Program-made: the position numbers and the translations under genes
The notes under the pieces: generated by a model
Seen by the model: only the letters and a program-made list of their open reading frames with translations
The model's database searches: none
What the model was told of the DNA's origin: nothing
Shown: one piece after another, positions 9,089 through 18,325 of the stretch
How positions within the stretch are numbered: position 1 is the stretch's first letter
Layout: each line of letters begins with the position of its first letter
From: Flavobacterium sp. CG_23.5
Lineage (GTDB): Bacteria; Bacteroidota; Bacteroidia; Flavobacteriales; Flavobacteriaceae
Reading direction: 5' to 3'
Length of the DNA: 64,000 bases
Assembly: GCF_017875765.1 (NCBI RefSeq)
Contig: NZ_JAGGNA010000001.1
Coordinates: 519,001 to 583,000, forward strand

Positions 9089-10558
9089 ATGGCAAATTAT
9101 TTCAATTCATTACCACTTAGACTACAACTAGAACAATTAGGCGTTTGCGAATTCATGGATCAATCTGAATTTAAAAATGGAATCGAAGCTTTAAAAGGAA
9201 AAAAAGTAGTCATTGTAGGTTGCGGAGCTCAAGGTTTGAACCAAGGATTAAATATGAGAGATTCAGGTTTAGATATTTCTTATACTTTACGTGCTGATGC
9301 AATTGCTGAAAAAAGAGCATCTTTCAAGAACGCTACTGATAATGGTTTCAAGGTGGGAACTTATGAAGAATTAATTCCAACGGCTGATTTGGTTTGTAAC
9401 CTTACACCGGATAAACAACATACAGCTGTAGTTACAGCGATTATGCCATTAATGAAAAATGGCTCCACATTGGCATATTCTCACGGTTTCAATATCGTCG
9501 AAGAAGGAATGCAAATTCGTAAAGACATTACTGTAATTATGTGTGCTCCAAAATGCCCTGGTTCTGAAGTTCGTGAAGAATATAAAAGAGGTTTTGGAGT
9601 ACCAACCTTAATTGCAGTTCACCCCGAAAATAATCCAAATGGAGAAGGTTTTGAGCAAGCAAAAGCGTATGCGGTTGCTACTGGAGGTCACAAAGCAGGA
9701 GTTTTAAACTCTTCATTTGTTGCGGAAGTAAAATCGGATTTAATGGGAGAGCAAACTATTCTTTGCGGAATGTTACAAACCGGTTCTATTTTATGTTTTG
9801 ACAAAATGGTTGAAAAAGGAATCGAACCTGCTTATGCTTCAAAATTAATTCAATACGGTTGGGAAACAGTAACGGAAGCTTTGAAACATGGCGGAATTAC
9901 AAATATGATGGACCGTCTTTCAAATCCTGCAAAAATTGAGGCTTACGAATTAGCTGATGAATTAAAAGACATCATGCGTCCGTTATTCCAAAAACATATG
10001 GATGACATTATTTCTGGGGAGTTTTCAAAAAACATGATGATTGACTGGGCCAATGATGACATCAATTTATTGACTTGGAGAGCGGCTACAGCAGAAACCA
10101 ATTTTGAAAAAACAGCACCAACAGCAGCTCATATATCAGAACAGGAATATTTTGACAATGGCGTATTGATGATTGCCATGGTAAAAGCAGGAGTAGAGTT
10201 AGCATTCGAAACTATGACACAAACGGGCATCATTGAAGAATCAGCTTATTACGAATCATTGCATGAATTGCCTTTGATTGCTAATACAGTAGCAAGAAAA
10301 AAATTATACGAAATGAACAGAATTATTTCGGATACAGCGGAATACGGATGTTATTTATTTGATCATGCCTGTAAACCGTTATTGGCTGATTTCATGAAAA
10401 CAATCGAAACTAATGTAATTGGAAAACCTTTTTCTACATCGAATGGAGCAGAAAACGCGGTGCTTATTGCAGTAAATAGTAGTATTCGTCAACATCCTAT
10501 TGAAGAAGTAGGAGCGTGGTTGAGAGAATCAATGACCGCTATGAAAAAAATTGGATAG
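9089..10558 (+). CDS. ilvC: Ketol-acid reductoisomerase, class II
   Basis: This NADPH-dependent enzyme isomerises and reduces acetolactate to the dihydroxy acid used by IlvD. The Rossmann motif IVGCGAQG lies at residues 42-49, and [18 protein letters not shown] leads into the C-terminal knotted helical domain. At 489 aa it is the long class II form with a duplicated C-terminal domain (class I is about 330 aa). It is the last gene of the leu-ilv operon and is followed by a 543-bp gene-free stretch. Confidence 0.95.
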   Translation: MANYFNSLPLRLQLEQLGVCEFMDQSEFKNGIEALKGKKVVIVGCGAQGLNQGLNMRDSGLDISYTLRADAIAEKRASFKNATDNGFKVGTYEELIPTADLVCNLTPDKQHTAVVTAIMPLMKNGSTLAYSHGFNIVEEGMQIRKDITVIMCAPKCPGSEVREEYKRGFGVPTLIAVHPENNPNGEGFEQAKAYAVATGGHKAGVLNSSFVAEVKSDLMGEQTILCGMLQTGSILCFDKMVEKGIEPAYASKLIQYGWETVTEALKHGGITNMMDRLSNPAKIEAYELADELKDIMRPLFQKHMDDIISGEFSKNMMIDWANDDINLLTWRAATAETNFEKTAPTAAHISEQEYFDNGVLMIAMVKAGVELAFETMTQTGIIEESAYYESLHELPLIANTVARKKLYEMNRIISDTAEYGCYLFDHACKPLLADFMKTIETNVIGKPFSTSNGAENAVLIAVNSSIRQHPIEEVGAWLRESMTAMKKIG

Positions 10559-10683
10559 TAAAAAAATAAGTATTACCACACAGGAGGGTGTGTTGGGATC
10601 TGCATTATATCATCTTGTTTTTAAAATATTTTGAATTAGTTACTTTTATTAAAAAACGCAAAAGATATAAAGCATATTACATT

Positions 10684-10716
10684 CACTTAACTTCGGGTTC
10701 GCCTGAAAGTTAAGTG
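10684..10716 (+). other. Stem-loop with UUCG tetraloop downstream of ilvC
   Basis: CACTTAACTT (10684-10693) pairs perfectly with AAGTTAAGTG (10707-10716). Inside it, CGGG pairs with CCTG (one G-U) across a TTCG tetraloop, with a single bulged A. That is 14 base pairs closed by the most stable tetraloop known. No T-tract follows, so it is more like an mRNA 3' stabiliser or part of a structured RNA than an intrinsic terminator. Confidence 0.6.
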
Positions 10717-10913
10717 GAGTAATCCCTAAAAGCTTTTGAAAAATATCATTGTATTACCCATTTTGATTTTTAAATAATTTGAAATGATATTGCAATTGGC
10801 GGTTTTAGTAATAAGTATTTTGTTATAAAGTCTAAATTATTTTGGTTAGTATATTTAGAAAATTCGGCTCATTATTACTAAATTATTTGTTGTTAAATTT
10901 TGTTGAGACAAAA

Positions 10914-10946
10914 GGCGGGGTAGAAAAAATCTATCTCGCTTTTTTG
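10914..10946 (+). terminator. Intrinsic terminator about 360 bp after ilvC
   Basis: GCGGGGTAGA (10915-10924) pairs with TCTATCTCGC (10930-10939), including two G-U pairs, over a 5-nt A-rich loop, followed directly by six T (10940-10945). It ends either the leu-ilv transcript or a separate small RNA. Confidence 0.7.
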
Positions 10947-11101
10947 GTTTCAAACATTTTTCTCTAAAACAATAAAAAAACAACAAATATTCATTAAAAA
11001 GCTATTTTTTTTATGTGATAGTAGTTTTTTTATAGAAATTAATATTTTAAATAATTTTAGGAATAGCGGGAGATTTGATACTTTTATGAAAAATTTAAAA
11101 C

Positions 11102-13009
11102 ATGAGCTATTACAAAATTGAAAATTTAGAACAGTATTTTAAACACTATAACAAATCAGTTCGAGAACCTAGAAAATTTTGGGGAAAAATAGCAGAAGAA
11201 AATTTTACGTGGTACCAGCAATGGGATAAAGTTGTCGATTTCAATATGGCCGACGCCGAAATAAAATGGTTTACTGAAGCAAAATTGAATATTACTAAAA
11301 ATTGTATTGACAGACATCTTAATAAAAGAGGGGATAAGACAGCTATTATATTTGAGCCTAATGATCCTAATGAAAAAGCATTACATATTACCTATAATGA
11401 GTTACATCAACGCGTTTGTAAAATGGCAAACGTACTACGGGAACAAGGTATAAAGAAAGGCGATCGAGTTTGTATTTATTTACCAATGATCCCTGAATTA
11501 GCCATTACTACTTTGGCTTGTGCCAGAATTGGTGCCATACATTCTGTTGTTTTTGCTGGTTTTTCTGCATCGGCGGTAGCAACCAGAATAAATGATAGCG
11601 ATTGCAAGATGGTCATCACTTCAGATGGTGGATACAGAGGAAATAAAACTATTGATTTAAAAGGAATAATTGACGATGCATTGACCAACTGCCCTAGAGT
11701 AGAAAAAGTGCTTGTCGCCAAAAGAATACATTCAGAAATTACCATGAAAGCGGGACGCGACCAATGGCTACAGCCACTTTTAGACGAAGCTTCTGATAAT
11801 AATGTTGCCGAAATTATGGATGCAGAAGATCCATTATTCATTCTATATACTTCTGGTTCAACAGGAAAACCAAAAGGAATGGTACATACTACTGCGGGAT
11901 ACATGGTTTATACGGCTTATACTTTCAAAAATGTATTCAATTACGAAGAAAATGATGTTTTTTGGTGTACCGCTGATATTGGTTGGATAACCGGTCATTC
12001 TTATATTTTATATGGACCGTTATTGAACGGAGCAACAACTGTAATATTTGAAGGCGTTCCATCTTATCCTGATTTTAGTCGTTTTTGGGAGGTAATCGAA
12101 AAACATAAGGTTACACAATTTTATACTGCACCAACCGCTATTCGTGCTTTGGCAAAAGAAAGTGTGGAGTATGTCCAAAAATATCCGCTCAAGTCTTTAA
12201 AAGTGATTGGATCTGTTGGCGAACCAATTAATGAAGAAGCTTGGCACTGGTATAATGATCATGTTGGAAATAAAAGATGTCCAGTAGTTGATACTTGGTG
12301 GCAAACTGAAACAGGTGGTATTATGATTTCACCAATTGCCTTTGTAACGCCAACAAAACCAACATATGCGACCTTACCATTACCGGGAATCCAACCTGTT
12401 TTAATGGACGAAAAGCGCAATGAAATTGAAGGAAACCAAGTGGTGGGAAGTTTGTGCATTAAATTTCCTTGGCCAGGAATTGCCCGCACCATTTGGGGCG
12501 ATCATCAACGATATAAAGACACTTATTTCTCTACATTTCCAGGTAAATATTTCACTGGAGACGGTGCTTTGAGAGATGAAGTGGGCTATTACAGAATTAC
12601 AGGCCGAGTAGATGATGTAGTTATTGTTTCAGGACATAATCTGGGAACAGCGCCTATTGAGGATGCAATCAATGAGCATCCAGCTGTTGCAGAATCAGCG
12701 ATTGTCGGTTTTCCTCATGATATAAAAGGAAATGCATTGTATGGTTTTGTTATTCTAAAAGAAACAGGAGAATATCGAAATAAAGAAAATCTTAGCAAAG
12801 AAATTAATCAGCACATAGCCGATCACATTGGACCAATTGCAAAACTGGATAAAATTCAGTTTGTTTCGGGGTTGCCAAAAACACGTTCTGGAAAAATTAT
12901 GCGTAGAATTCTGCGTAAAATTGTGGAAGGTGATTATTCAAATCTTGGCGACACATCAACTTTATTAAATCCTGAAATTATTGATGAAATAAAAGAAGGA
13001 AAATTGTAA
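11102..13009 (+). CDS. acs: Acetyl-CoA synthetase (AMP-forming)
   Basis: This enzyme activates acetate to acetyl-CoA through acetyl-AMP. The AMP-binding P-loop YTSGSTGKPKGMVHTT is near residues 246-261, WWQTETGG is in the middle and TGRVDDVVIVSGHNLG marks the A8 hinge. The C-terminal KTRSGKIMRR contains the conserved catalytic Lys (about residue 598), the usual site of acetylation control. The length (635 aa) is typical. It has its own terminator, and the gene-free stretch before it suggests an independent promoter. Confidence 0.96.
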   Translation: MSYYKIENLEQYFKHYNKSVREPRKFWGKIAEENFTWYQQWDKVVDFNMADAEIKWFTEAKLNITKNCIDRHLNKRGDKTAIIFEPNDPNEKALHITYNELHQRVCKMANVLREQGIKKGDRVCIYLPMIPELAITTLACARIGAIHSVVFAGFSASAVATRINDSDCKMVITSDGGYRGNKTIDLKGIIDDALTNCPRVEKVLVAKRIHSEITMKAGRDQWLQPLLDEASDNNVAEIMDAEDPLFILYTSGSTGKPKGMVHTTAGYMVYTAYTFKNVFNYEENDVFWCTADIGWITGHSYILYGPLLNGATTVIFEGVPSYPDFSRFWEVIEKHKVTQFYTAPTAIRALAKESVEYVQKYPLKSLKVIGSVGEPINEEAWHWYNDHVGNKRCPVVDTWWQTETGGIMISPIAFVTPTKPTYATLPLPGIQPVLMDEKRNEIEGNQVVGSLCIKFPWPGIARTIWGDHQRYKDTYFSTFPGKYFTGDGALRDEVGYYRITGRVDDVVIVSGHNLGTAPIEDAINEHPAVAESAIVGFPHDIKGNALYGFVILKETGEYRNKENLSKEINQHIADHIGPIAKLDKIQFVSGLPKTRSGKIMRRILRKIVEGDYSNLGDTSTLLNPEIIDEIKEGKL

Positions 13010-13017
13010 ATGAATTA

Positions 13018-13047
13018 AAACTGCTTGTAATCAAGCAGTTTTTTTTT
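13018..13047 (+). terminator. Intrinsic terminator of acs
   Basis: CTGCTTG (13021-13027) pairs with CAAGCAG (13032-13038), extended by AAA/TTT, with a TAAT loop and nine T downstream. It begins 9 bp after the acs stop. Confidence 0.9.
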
Positions 13048-13215
13048 GGATAAAAATATAAAGTCAGTATTTTAGCTTTTACAGATTCTAAAAAAAAATC
13101 AATTTAATGATAACAAAAACGATTGATTATATGCTACAAATAAAGTAGCAATTATGTAAGTTTTATATTAAATTAGTCCTCAACTATATCAAACAATTTA
13201 TTATTTTTACTTTTC

Positions 13216-14346
13216 ATGAAAAACAAAGAAGTCCTAATTATCGGTGGAGGTTTAGCAGGCTTAACTGCAGCTATACATTTGTCAAAAAATGGATTGCAAG
13301 TAATTTTGATTGAAAAAAATGAATATCCAAAACATAAAGTTTGCGGTGAATATATTTCAAATGAAGTATTGCCCTATCTGAATTGGCTTGATTTGGACAT
13401 TTCAAGTTTACATCCAACACATATTACTCATCTAGAATTTTCAACGGTTTCCGGAAAAATAATTAAAAGTATTTTACCTCTTGGAGGTTTTGGAATTAGT
13501 CGATATACACTCGATGAATATTTATACAAGAAAGCAATTGCTAATGGTTGTAAAATAATTCGAGACACCGTAGACGCAATAGTTTTTGATGCCGAAGAAT
13601 TTACCGTAACCACTTCCGATAAGACCATTTTAAAATCGGAGATTGTAATTGGTGCTTTCGGTAAAAGGTCAAATATCGATCAAAAATTAAATCGTAATTT
13701 CATTCAGAAAAAATCTCCTTGGCTGGCCGTGAAAGCCCATTATGCTGGGAATTTTCCAAATGATTTAGTTGGTTTGCATAATTTTAAAGGAGGTTATTGT
13801 GGGGTGTCTAAAGTAGAAAATAACACAATCAACATTTGCTATCTAGCTGATTATGAAACCTTCAAGCACTACAAAAACATTGATGAATATCAAGAAAAAG
13901 TAGTTTCTGAGAATCCACATTTAAAAGCAATTTTATCAAAGTGCAAGCTGCTTTTTGAAAAGCCATTAACGATTAGCCAAATTTGTTTTGAGAAAAAAAA
14001 TACAGTCGAAAACCATATTTTAATGATTGGAGACACAGCGGGATTAATTCATCCTTTATGTGGAAACGGAATGGCAATGGCTATTCATAGTGCTAAAATT
14101 GTTTCAGAATTAATTGAGAAGTTCTGTAATAAAGAGATAAAATCCAGAACGGAGTTAGAAAATAAATATAAGCAAGAATGGGATTTTAATTTCAAAAACA
14201 GGTTGAAAATGGGACAATCACTAGCCCTTCTTTTGCAAAAGCAAAAAATGTCGAAGGTACTGTTGCGAATATTAGTTTATTTTCCATTTGTATTACCAAT
14301 TATTATTAAAAAAACTCATGGAAAACCCATAAATATAAATTCATAA
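13216..14346 (+). CDS. FAD-dependent oxidoreductase (geranylgeranyl reductase / monooxygenase-like)
   Basis: The N-terminal dinucleotide fold IIGGGLAGLTAAIHLSKNG (residues 8-26) is followed by KHKVCGEYIS, typical of geranylgeranyl-reductase and aromatic-hydroxylase-like flavoproteins. The second FAD motif GDTAGLIHPLCGNGMAMA sits near residue 273. The C-terminus (about 350-366) is a short hydrophobic stretch that may touch the membrane. It is the first gene of the type III PKS locus and abuts the methyltransferase gene with no gap. By analogy with other phenolic-lipid operons it may hydroxylate the PKS product; a double-bond reductase role is an equal alternative. Confidence 0.8.
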   Translation: MKNKEVLIIGGGLAGLTAAIHLSKNGLQVILIEKNEYPKHKVCGEYISNEVLPYLNWLDLDISSLHPTHITHLEFSTVSGKIIKSILPLGGFGISRYTLDEYLYKKAIANGCKIIRDTVDAIVFDAEEFTVTTSDKTILKSEIVIGAFGKRSNIDQKLNRNFIQKKSPWLAVKAHYAGNFPNDLVGLHNFKGGYCGVSKVENNTINICYLADYETFKHYKNIDEYQEKVVSENPHLKAILSKCKLLFEKPLTISQICFEKKNTVENHILMIGDTAGLIHPLCGNGMAMAIHSAKIVSELIEKFCNKEIKSRTELENKYKQEWDFNFKNRLKMGQSLALLLQKQKMSKVLLRILVYFPFVLPIIIKKTHGKPININS

Positions 14347-15060
14347 ATGGTTATAAATACTAAAAACAGAACCGATAGACCTGAAACTATGGACGATTTT
14401 GCCATGGAAGGAGAAGTCTTACGTGATGCATTGGATAAAATCGCTCAAATCAATCAGCTCTTAGGAGGAAACCAGCTAACTTTACGAGGTGTTCAGGAAT
14501 TGATTGGGACAGTTGCTAAATCAACGCCAATTACAATAGTAGATGTGGGTTGCGGGAATGGTGATATGTTGCGAACCTTGGCCGATTATGGATTAAAAAA
14601 TAATTTGAACTTTCAATTAATTGGTATTGATGCAAACAATTTTACGGTCAATCATGCACGACACTTATCCAAAAATTATCCAAATATAAGTTACCAATGC
14701 GAGGATATATTTGATAAACCTTTTGCTGAATTAAAATATGATATAGTGCTATGCACATTGACGTTACATCATTTTAAAAAAGATGAAATTATTGAGCTTT
14801 TAACTATTTTTAAGACCAATTCAAAAGTGGGGATTGTTATTAATGACTTGCATCGAAATATCATAGCGTATCGATTGTTTCAGGCATTATGTTTCGTATT
14901 TCGATTGAATGATATGTCAAGAGAAGATGGATTAGTTTCTATTTTAAGAGGGTTTAAAAAGGAGGAATTGGTTCGTTTTTCAGAAAAATTAAATTTTATA
15001 AACTATAAAATCCAATGGAAATGGGCTTTTCGTTACCAATGGATAATTTCAAAAATATGA
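14347..15060 (+). CDS. Class I SAM-dependent methyltransferase
   Basis: The SAM-binding motif VDVGCGNGDML is near residue 60, the acidic IGIDANN follows, and the post-motif CTLTLHHFKKDEI is near residue 137. The length is 237 aa. The ATG follows the stop of the oxidoreductase gene directly, and the end overlaps the type III PKS start by 4 bp (ATGA), so translation is likely coupled. The substrate is probably the polyketide product; O-, C- and N-methylation cannot be told apart from sequence. Confidence 0.87.
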   Translation: MVINTKNRTDRPETMDDFAMEGEVLRDALDKIAQINQLLGGNQLTLRGVQELIGTVAKSTPITIVDVGCGNGDMLRTLADYGLKNNLNFQLIGIDANNFTVNHARHLSKNYPNISYQCEDIFDKPFAELKYDIVLCTLTLHHFKKDEIIELLTIFKTNSKVGIVINDLHRNIIAYRLFQALCFVFRLNDMSREDGLVSILRGFKKEELVRFSEKLNFINYKIQWKWAFRYQWIISKI

Positions 15061-16109
15061 GTGTAAAAATCAAAGCGGTAAGCAAACAATTACCCAAATA
15101 TTCACGGAATACTGACGAAATAATTCCATTTCTTGATGCTTGGCTCGAAGGTCAAGATGAACGTTTCATAAGAAAAGTAAAAAAGATTTTTGAAGGGGCA
15201 GCTGTAGACAAACGGTATTCTATCATGGATCCTATCGAGGTTTTTACAAAAACTTCTTTTGAGGAAAGAAATGATATTTATATTCGTGAAGTAATTGATT
15301 TAGGCGAAAAGGTCCTCGAAAAAGCACTTGAAAAAGCCAATTGGAATCCAGAAGATTTAGATTACATTATAACTGTAAGTTGCACCGGTATTATGATTCC
15401 ATCACTGGACGCTTACTTAATAAATAAATTGAAATTACGTCAGGATATTGTGCGACTTCCAGTAACTGAAATGGGTTGTGCAGCGGGAATTTCGGGAATT
15501 ATTTATGCTAAAAATTTCCTGCAGGCCAATCCTGGGAAACGAGCTGCTGTAATAGCGGTAGAAAGTCCGACGGCAACATTTCAATTAGACGATTTTTCGA
15601 TGGCAAATATAGTAAGTGCGGCAATTTTTGGTGATGGAGCGGCTTGTGTTTTACTTTCTTCCCATGAAGACGATGAAGGACCCGAAATTCTAGCGGAGGA
15701 AATGTATCATTTTTACGATAACATTCACATGATGGGGTTTAAGCTTACCAATTCAGGATTGCAAATGGTTTTAGACATTGAAGTTCCACAAAAAATAGCT
15801 TCCCATTTTCCGGATATTATTCATCCTTTTTTAGAAAAAAATAATCTAGAAATGAAAGATATAGATCATTTGATTTTTCATCCCGGTGGTAAAAAAATTG
15901 TTCAAACGGTAGAAGCTTTATTTTCAGATTTAGGTAAAAATATAAACGATACTAAAGAGGTTTTGCGTTCCTATGGAAATATGTCGAGTGCTACTGTTTT
16001 GTATGTTTTGGAACGAATTATGGATGATAATCCAGAGAAAGGATCAAAGGGATTGATGCTGAGTTTTGGACCTGGGTTTTCAGCACAAAGAGTTTTATTG
16101 CAGTTTTAA
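15057..16109 (+). CDS. Type III polyketide synthase (chalcone/stilbene synthase family)
   Basis: I placed the start at 15057 (MSVKIKAVSKQLPKY), overlapping the methyltransferase stop; a longer frame upstream only reads through that gene. The 350-aa protein has the full triad: Cys141 in EMGCAAGISG, His275 in LIFHPGGKK and Asn308 in SYGNMSSAT. The GFGPG-like loop is present as SFGPGFS. It probably extends an acyl starter with malonyl-CoA to an alkylpyrone or alkylresorcinol. The ketosynthase, dehydratase and ACP genes next to it suggest a dedicated acyl-ACP starter supply. The family is certain; the product is unknown. Confidence 0.93.
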   Translation: MSVKIKAVSKQLPKYSRNTDEIIPFLDAWLEGQDERFIRKVKKIFEGAAVDKRYSIMDPIEVFTKTSFEERNDIYIREVIDLGEKVLEKALEKANWNPEDLDYIITVSCTGIMIPSLDAYLINKLKLRQDIVRLPVTEMGCAAGISGIIYAKNFLQANPGKRAAVIAVESPTATFQLDDFSMANIVSAAIFGDGAACVLLSSHEDDEGPEILAEEMYHFYDNIHMMGFKLTNSGLQMVLDIEVPQKIASHFPDIIHPFLEKNNLEMKDIDHLIFHPGGKKIVQTVEALFSDLGKNINDTKEVLRSYGNMSSATVLYVLERIMDDNPEKGSKGLMLSFGPGFSAQRVLLQF

Positions 16110-16556
16110 ATGAAAAATAAAGAAATCATATCCAAATTACCTTATTCCGAGCCCTTTCTGTTCGTGGATGAAATAATCCGTATCAATGAAAATGGAGTAG
16201 AAGGTAATTACACTTTTGATGAAAATCTAGATTTTTATAAAGGACATTTCAAGTATATGCCAGTTACTCCCGGAGTAATTCTCACGGAAGTGATGGCCCA
16301 AATTGGATTGGTTTGTCTGGGGATATTTTTATTGGATGATATATTTAGTTCAAGTACTTCAATTGCTTTAACGTCAAGTGAAATGGAATTTTTAAAGCCT
16401 GTTTTTCCTAAAGAAAAAGTAACCGTAATTTCGGAAAAAATATATTTTAGATTTGGAAAATTAAAATGTAAAGTAAAAATGATTAATGAAAAAGAGGAAA
16501 TAGTTTCAGTAGGAACAATTGCAGGAATGATAGTTTCAAAGAGTGAAGTAACTTAA
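16110..16556 (+). CDS. FabZ-like 3-hydroxyacyl-ACP dehydratase (hotdog fold)
   Basis: A 148-aa single-hotdog protein with the FabZ catalytic segment GHFKYMPVTPGVILTEVMAQ: His46 and Glu60 stand at the positions of the active-site pair. It starts directly after the type III PKS stop with no spacer. Its sequence differs from housekeeping FabZ (YMPVTPG rather than FPxxPVMPG), which fits a specialised acyl chain in the PKS pathway. Confidence 0.83.
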   Translation: MKNKEIISKLPYSEPFLFVDEIIRINENGVEGNYTFDENLDFYKGHFKYMPVTPGVILTEVMAQIGLVCLGIFLLDDIFSSSTSIALTSSEMEFLKPVFPKEKVTVISEKIYFRFGKLKCKVKMINEKEEIVSVGTIAGMIVSKSEVT

Positions 16557-16595
16557 AATTCTTAATGCCTTAATGGTTTAAAAAATATTCTTTGT

Positions 16596-17945
16596 ATGCA
16601 AAAAAGAGTTGTAATAACAGGATTAGGCGTGGTTGCTCCAAATGGAGTAGGACTCGATGCGTTTACAAATGCTATAAAAAATGGAATTTCAGGAATTAAG
16701 CACGATGCGGAATTAGAAAGATTGCAATTTTCGTGTCAGATTTCTGGAAAGCCTGCCGTTTCTTCTGAATTAGCATTGCAATATTTCTCCGAATTAGAAC
16801 TTCGAAATTTTAACTCAAGTGGTATTTTATATGGCGTAATTGCGGGAATTGATGCCTGGAAAGACGCAGGATTAACATTGGAAATCAATGAAAACCCTGA
16901 TTGGGAAAGCGGAACTATTTTTGGAACAGGAACATCTGGAATCGATAAATTTCGGGAAAGCATTTATAAAATTGATGATTTTCAAACTAGACGTTTGGGA
17001 AGTACTGCCGTGGCTCAAACCATGAATAGTGGCGTGAGTGCGTATTTAGGTGGAAAATTAGGTTTGGGAAACCAAGTAACTACCAATTCTTCCGCTTGTA
17101 CGACAGGAACCGAAAGTATATTGATGGCTTATGAACGTATTATATTAGGTCAGGCCAAACGTATTTTAGCAGGAAGCACTAGCGATTCCGGACCTTATAT
17201 TTGGGGTGGATTTGATGCGATGCGTGTTTGCACTTTTAAACATAATGATTCACCAGAAGAAGGTTCAAGACCTATGAGTGCAAGCGCTTCGGGGTTTGTT
17301 CCGGGAAGTGGAGCAGGAGCTTTGGTTTTAGAAGATTTAGAAACGGCTTTAGCTCGAGGTGCAAAAATTTATGCAGAAGTTTTGGGAGGAAATGTAAATT
17401 CTGGTGGACAACGCGGATTAGGAACAATGACAGCACCAAACCCAGTTGCGGTTCAGAAATGCATTAAAGATGCTGTTGAAAATGCAGGAATTGATCCAAC
17501 AGAAATTGATGCTATTAACGGACATTTGACCGCAACATCCAAAGATAGTTTAGAAATTCAAAATTGGAGTGAAGCTTTAGGAAGAAAAGGATTGGACTTT
17601 CCTTATATCAACTCTTTGAAATCAATGGTAGGACATTGCTTGAGTGGCGCTGGAAGTATTGAAAGTGTGGCTTCGGTGCTGCAATTGCATCATGGATTTG
17701 TTTTTCCAAATATTAATTGTGAAGATACAAATCCTGAAATTACAGCTATTATTGATGAGTCCAGAATTCCGAAACAACTAGTTGAAAAAGAATTAAATGT
17801 AATCGCAAAAGCTAGTTTTGGTTTTGGCGATGTCAATGGGTGCGTAATTTTTAAGAAATTTAAAGATGGAGTCGAAGAACTAAGTAAGAAAGAAGAGGAG
17901 AAAGAAAACAAGGTTGAAATAATTAAAAATTATAATATACTTTAG
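16596..17945 (+). CDS. Beta-ketoacyl-ACP synthase (KAS II-like)
   Basis: A 449-aa condensing enzyme with Cys168 in TTNSSACTTGTES, His310 in INGHLTATSKDS, Lys342 and His347 in LKSMVGHCLSGAGS, so the Cys-His-His set is complete. The second motif is unusual: KAS enzymes normally have EAHGTGTxxND, here NGHLTATSKDS, marking a specialised clade. The last 25 residues are charged and Lys/Glu-rich, outside the fold. It probably elongates acyl-ACP with the neighbouring dehydratase and ACP to supply the type III PKS. Confidence 0.9.
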   Translation: MQKRVVITGLGVVAPNGVGLDAFTNAIKNGISGIKHDAELERLQFSCQISGKPAVSSELALQYFSELELRNFNSSGILYGVIAGIDAWKDAGLTLEINENPDWESGTIFGTGTSGIDKFRESIYKIDDFQTRRLGSTAVAQTMNSGVSAYLGGKLGLGNQVTTNSSACTTGTESILMAYERIILGQAKRILAGSTSDSGPYIWGGFDAMRVCTFKHNDSPEEGSRPMSASASGFVPGSGAGALVLEDLETALARGAKIYAEVLGGNVNSGGQRGLGTMTAPNPVAVQKCIKDAVENAGIDPTEIDAINGHLTATSKDSLEIQNWSEALGRKGLDFPYINSLKSMVGHCLSGAGSIESVASVLQLHHGFVFPNINCEDTNPEITAIIDESRIPKQLVEKELNVIAKASFGFGDVNGCVIFKKFKDGVEELSKKEEEKENKVEIIKNYNIL

Positions 17946-17967
17946 TAGCAGAAATATTAAAATAACT

Positions 17968-18234
17968 ATGGAAAAAGAAGAAATAATTGAGCAATTAAAA
18001 GTAATTGTTAAGCCTTATATACAAGATGAAGAAGCCTTTAAATCTCTTACGGAAAGTACGGATTTCATTAATGATTTAAAAATAAATTCTGCTAACCTTG
18101 TTGATGTAATTTTAGATATAGAAGAAAAATATAATATAATAATTGACAATGAGTCAATGGAACGAATGATTAATGTAAAAGCCGCAATGGAAATTATTGA
18201 GAATAAATTGTTAGAAAAAGAAAGTGATTCTTAG
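17968..18234 (+). CDS. Acyl carrier protein, dedicated
   Basis: An acidic 88-aa helical protein. Ser41 in DLKINSANLVDVI stands where the phosphopantetheine-bearing DSL serine lies in housekeeping ACP. The N-terminus (KVIVKPYIQDEEAF) is longer than in AcpP. It is 22 bp after the ketosynthase gene. It should carry the growing acyl chain, and is probably activated by the transferase encoded just downstream. Confidence 0.85.
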   Translation: MEKEEIIEQLKVIVKPYIQDEEAFKSLTESTDFINDLKINSANLVDVILDIEEKYNIIIDNESMERMINVKAAMEIIENKLLEKESDS

Positions 18235-18325
18235 TGGCATCTTCTCTAACTAGCGGTAATTACAAGTCGATTCTAAATAGAATTTAATTCTAATGAATAT
18301 ATTTCAGATTAAAAATAGTAATTAA

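Larger units (their letters stand above)
10559..11101 (+). other. 543-bp gene-free stretch between ilvC and acs
   Basis: No coding frame with any support was found on either strand. Two clear RNA-type stem-loops are present (10684-10716 and 10914-10946, listed separately). The left part has ACACAGGAGGGTGTGT near 10575, itself a small inverted repeat. The stretch could be a long ilv 3' untranslated region, a small RNA gene ending at the second hairpin, or unconstrained spacer. Confidence 0.5.

Noticed and set aside
10559..11101. tRNA, tmRNA, RNase P or 6S RNA in the ilvC-acs gap
   Set aside because: No cloverleaf, CCA end or recognisable core of these RNAs was found by eye; a covariance-model search would settle it.
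11476..11904. 142-codon reverse-strand frame inside acs
   Set aside because: Antisense to conserved acs domains, no homology recognised.
13108..13149. 13-codon ORF upstream of the PKS locus as a leader peptide
   Set aside because: No amino-acid bias, no hairpin, and no reason for attenuation in a polyketide operon.
15015..15056. Earlier start of the type III PKS
   Set aside because: The additional 14 codons are out-of-frame translation of the methyltransferase end; the ATGA overlap at 15057 is the natural start.
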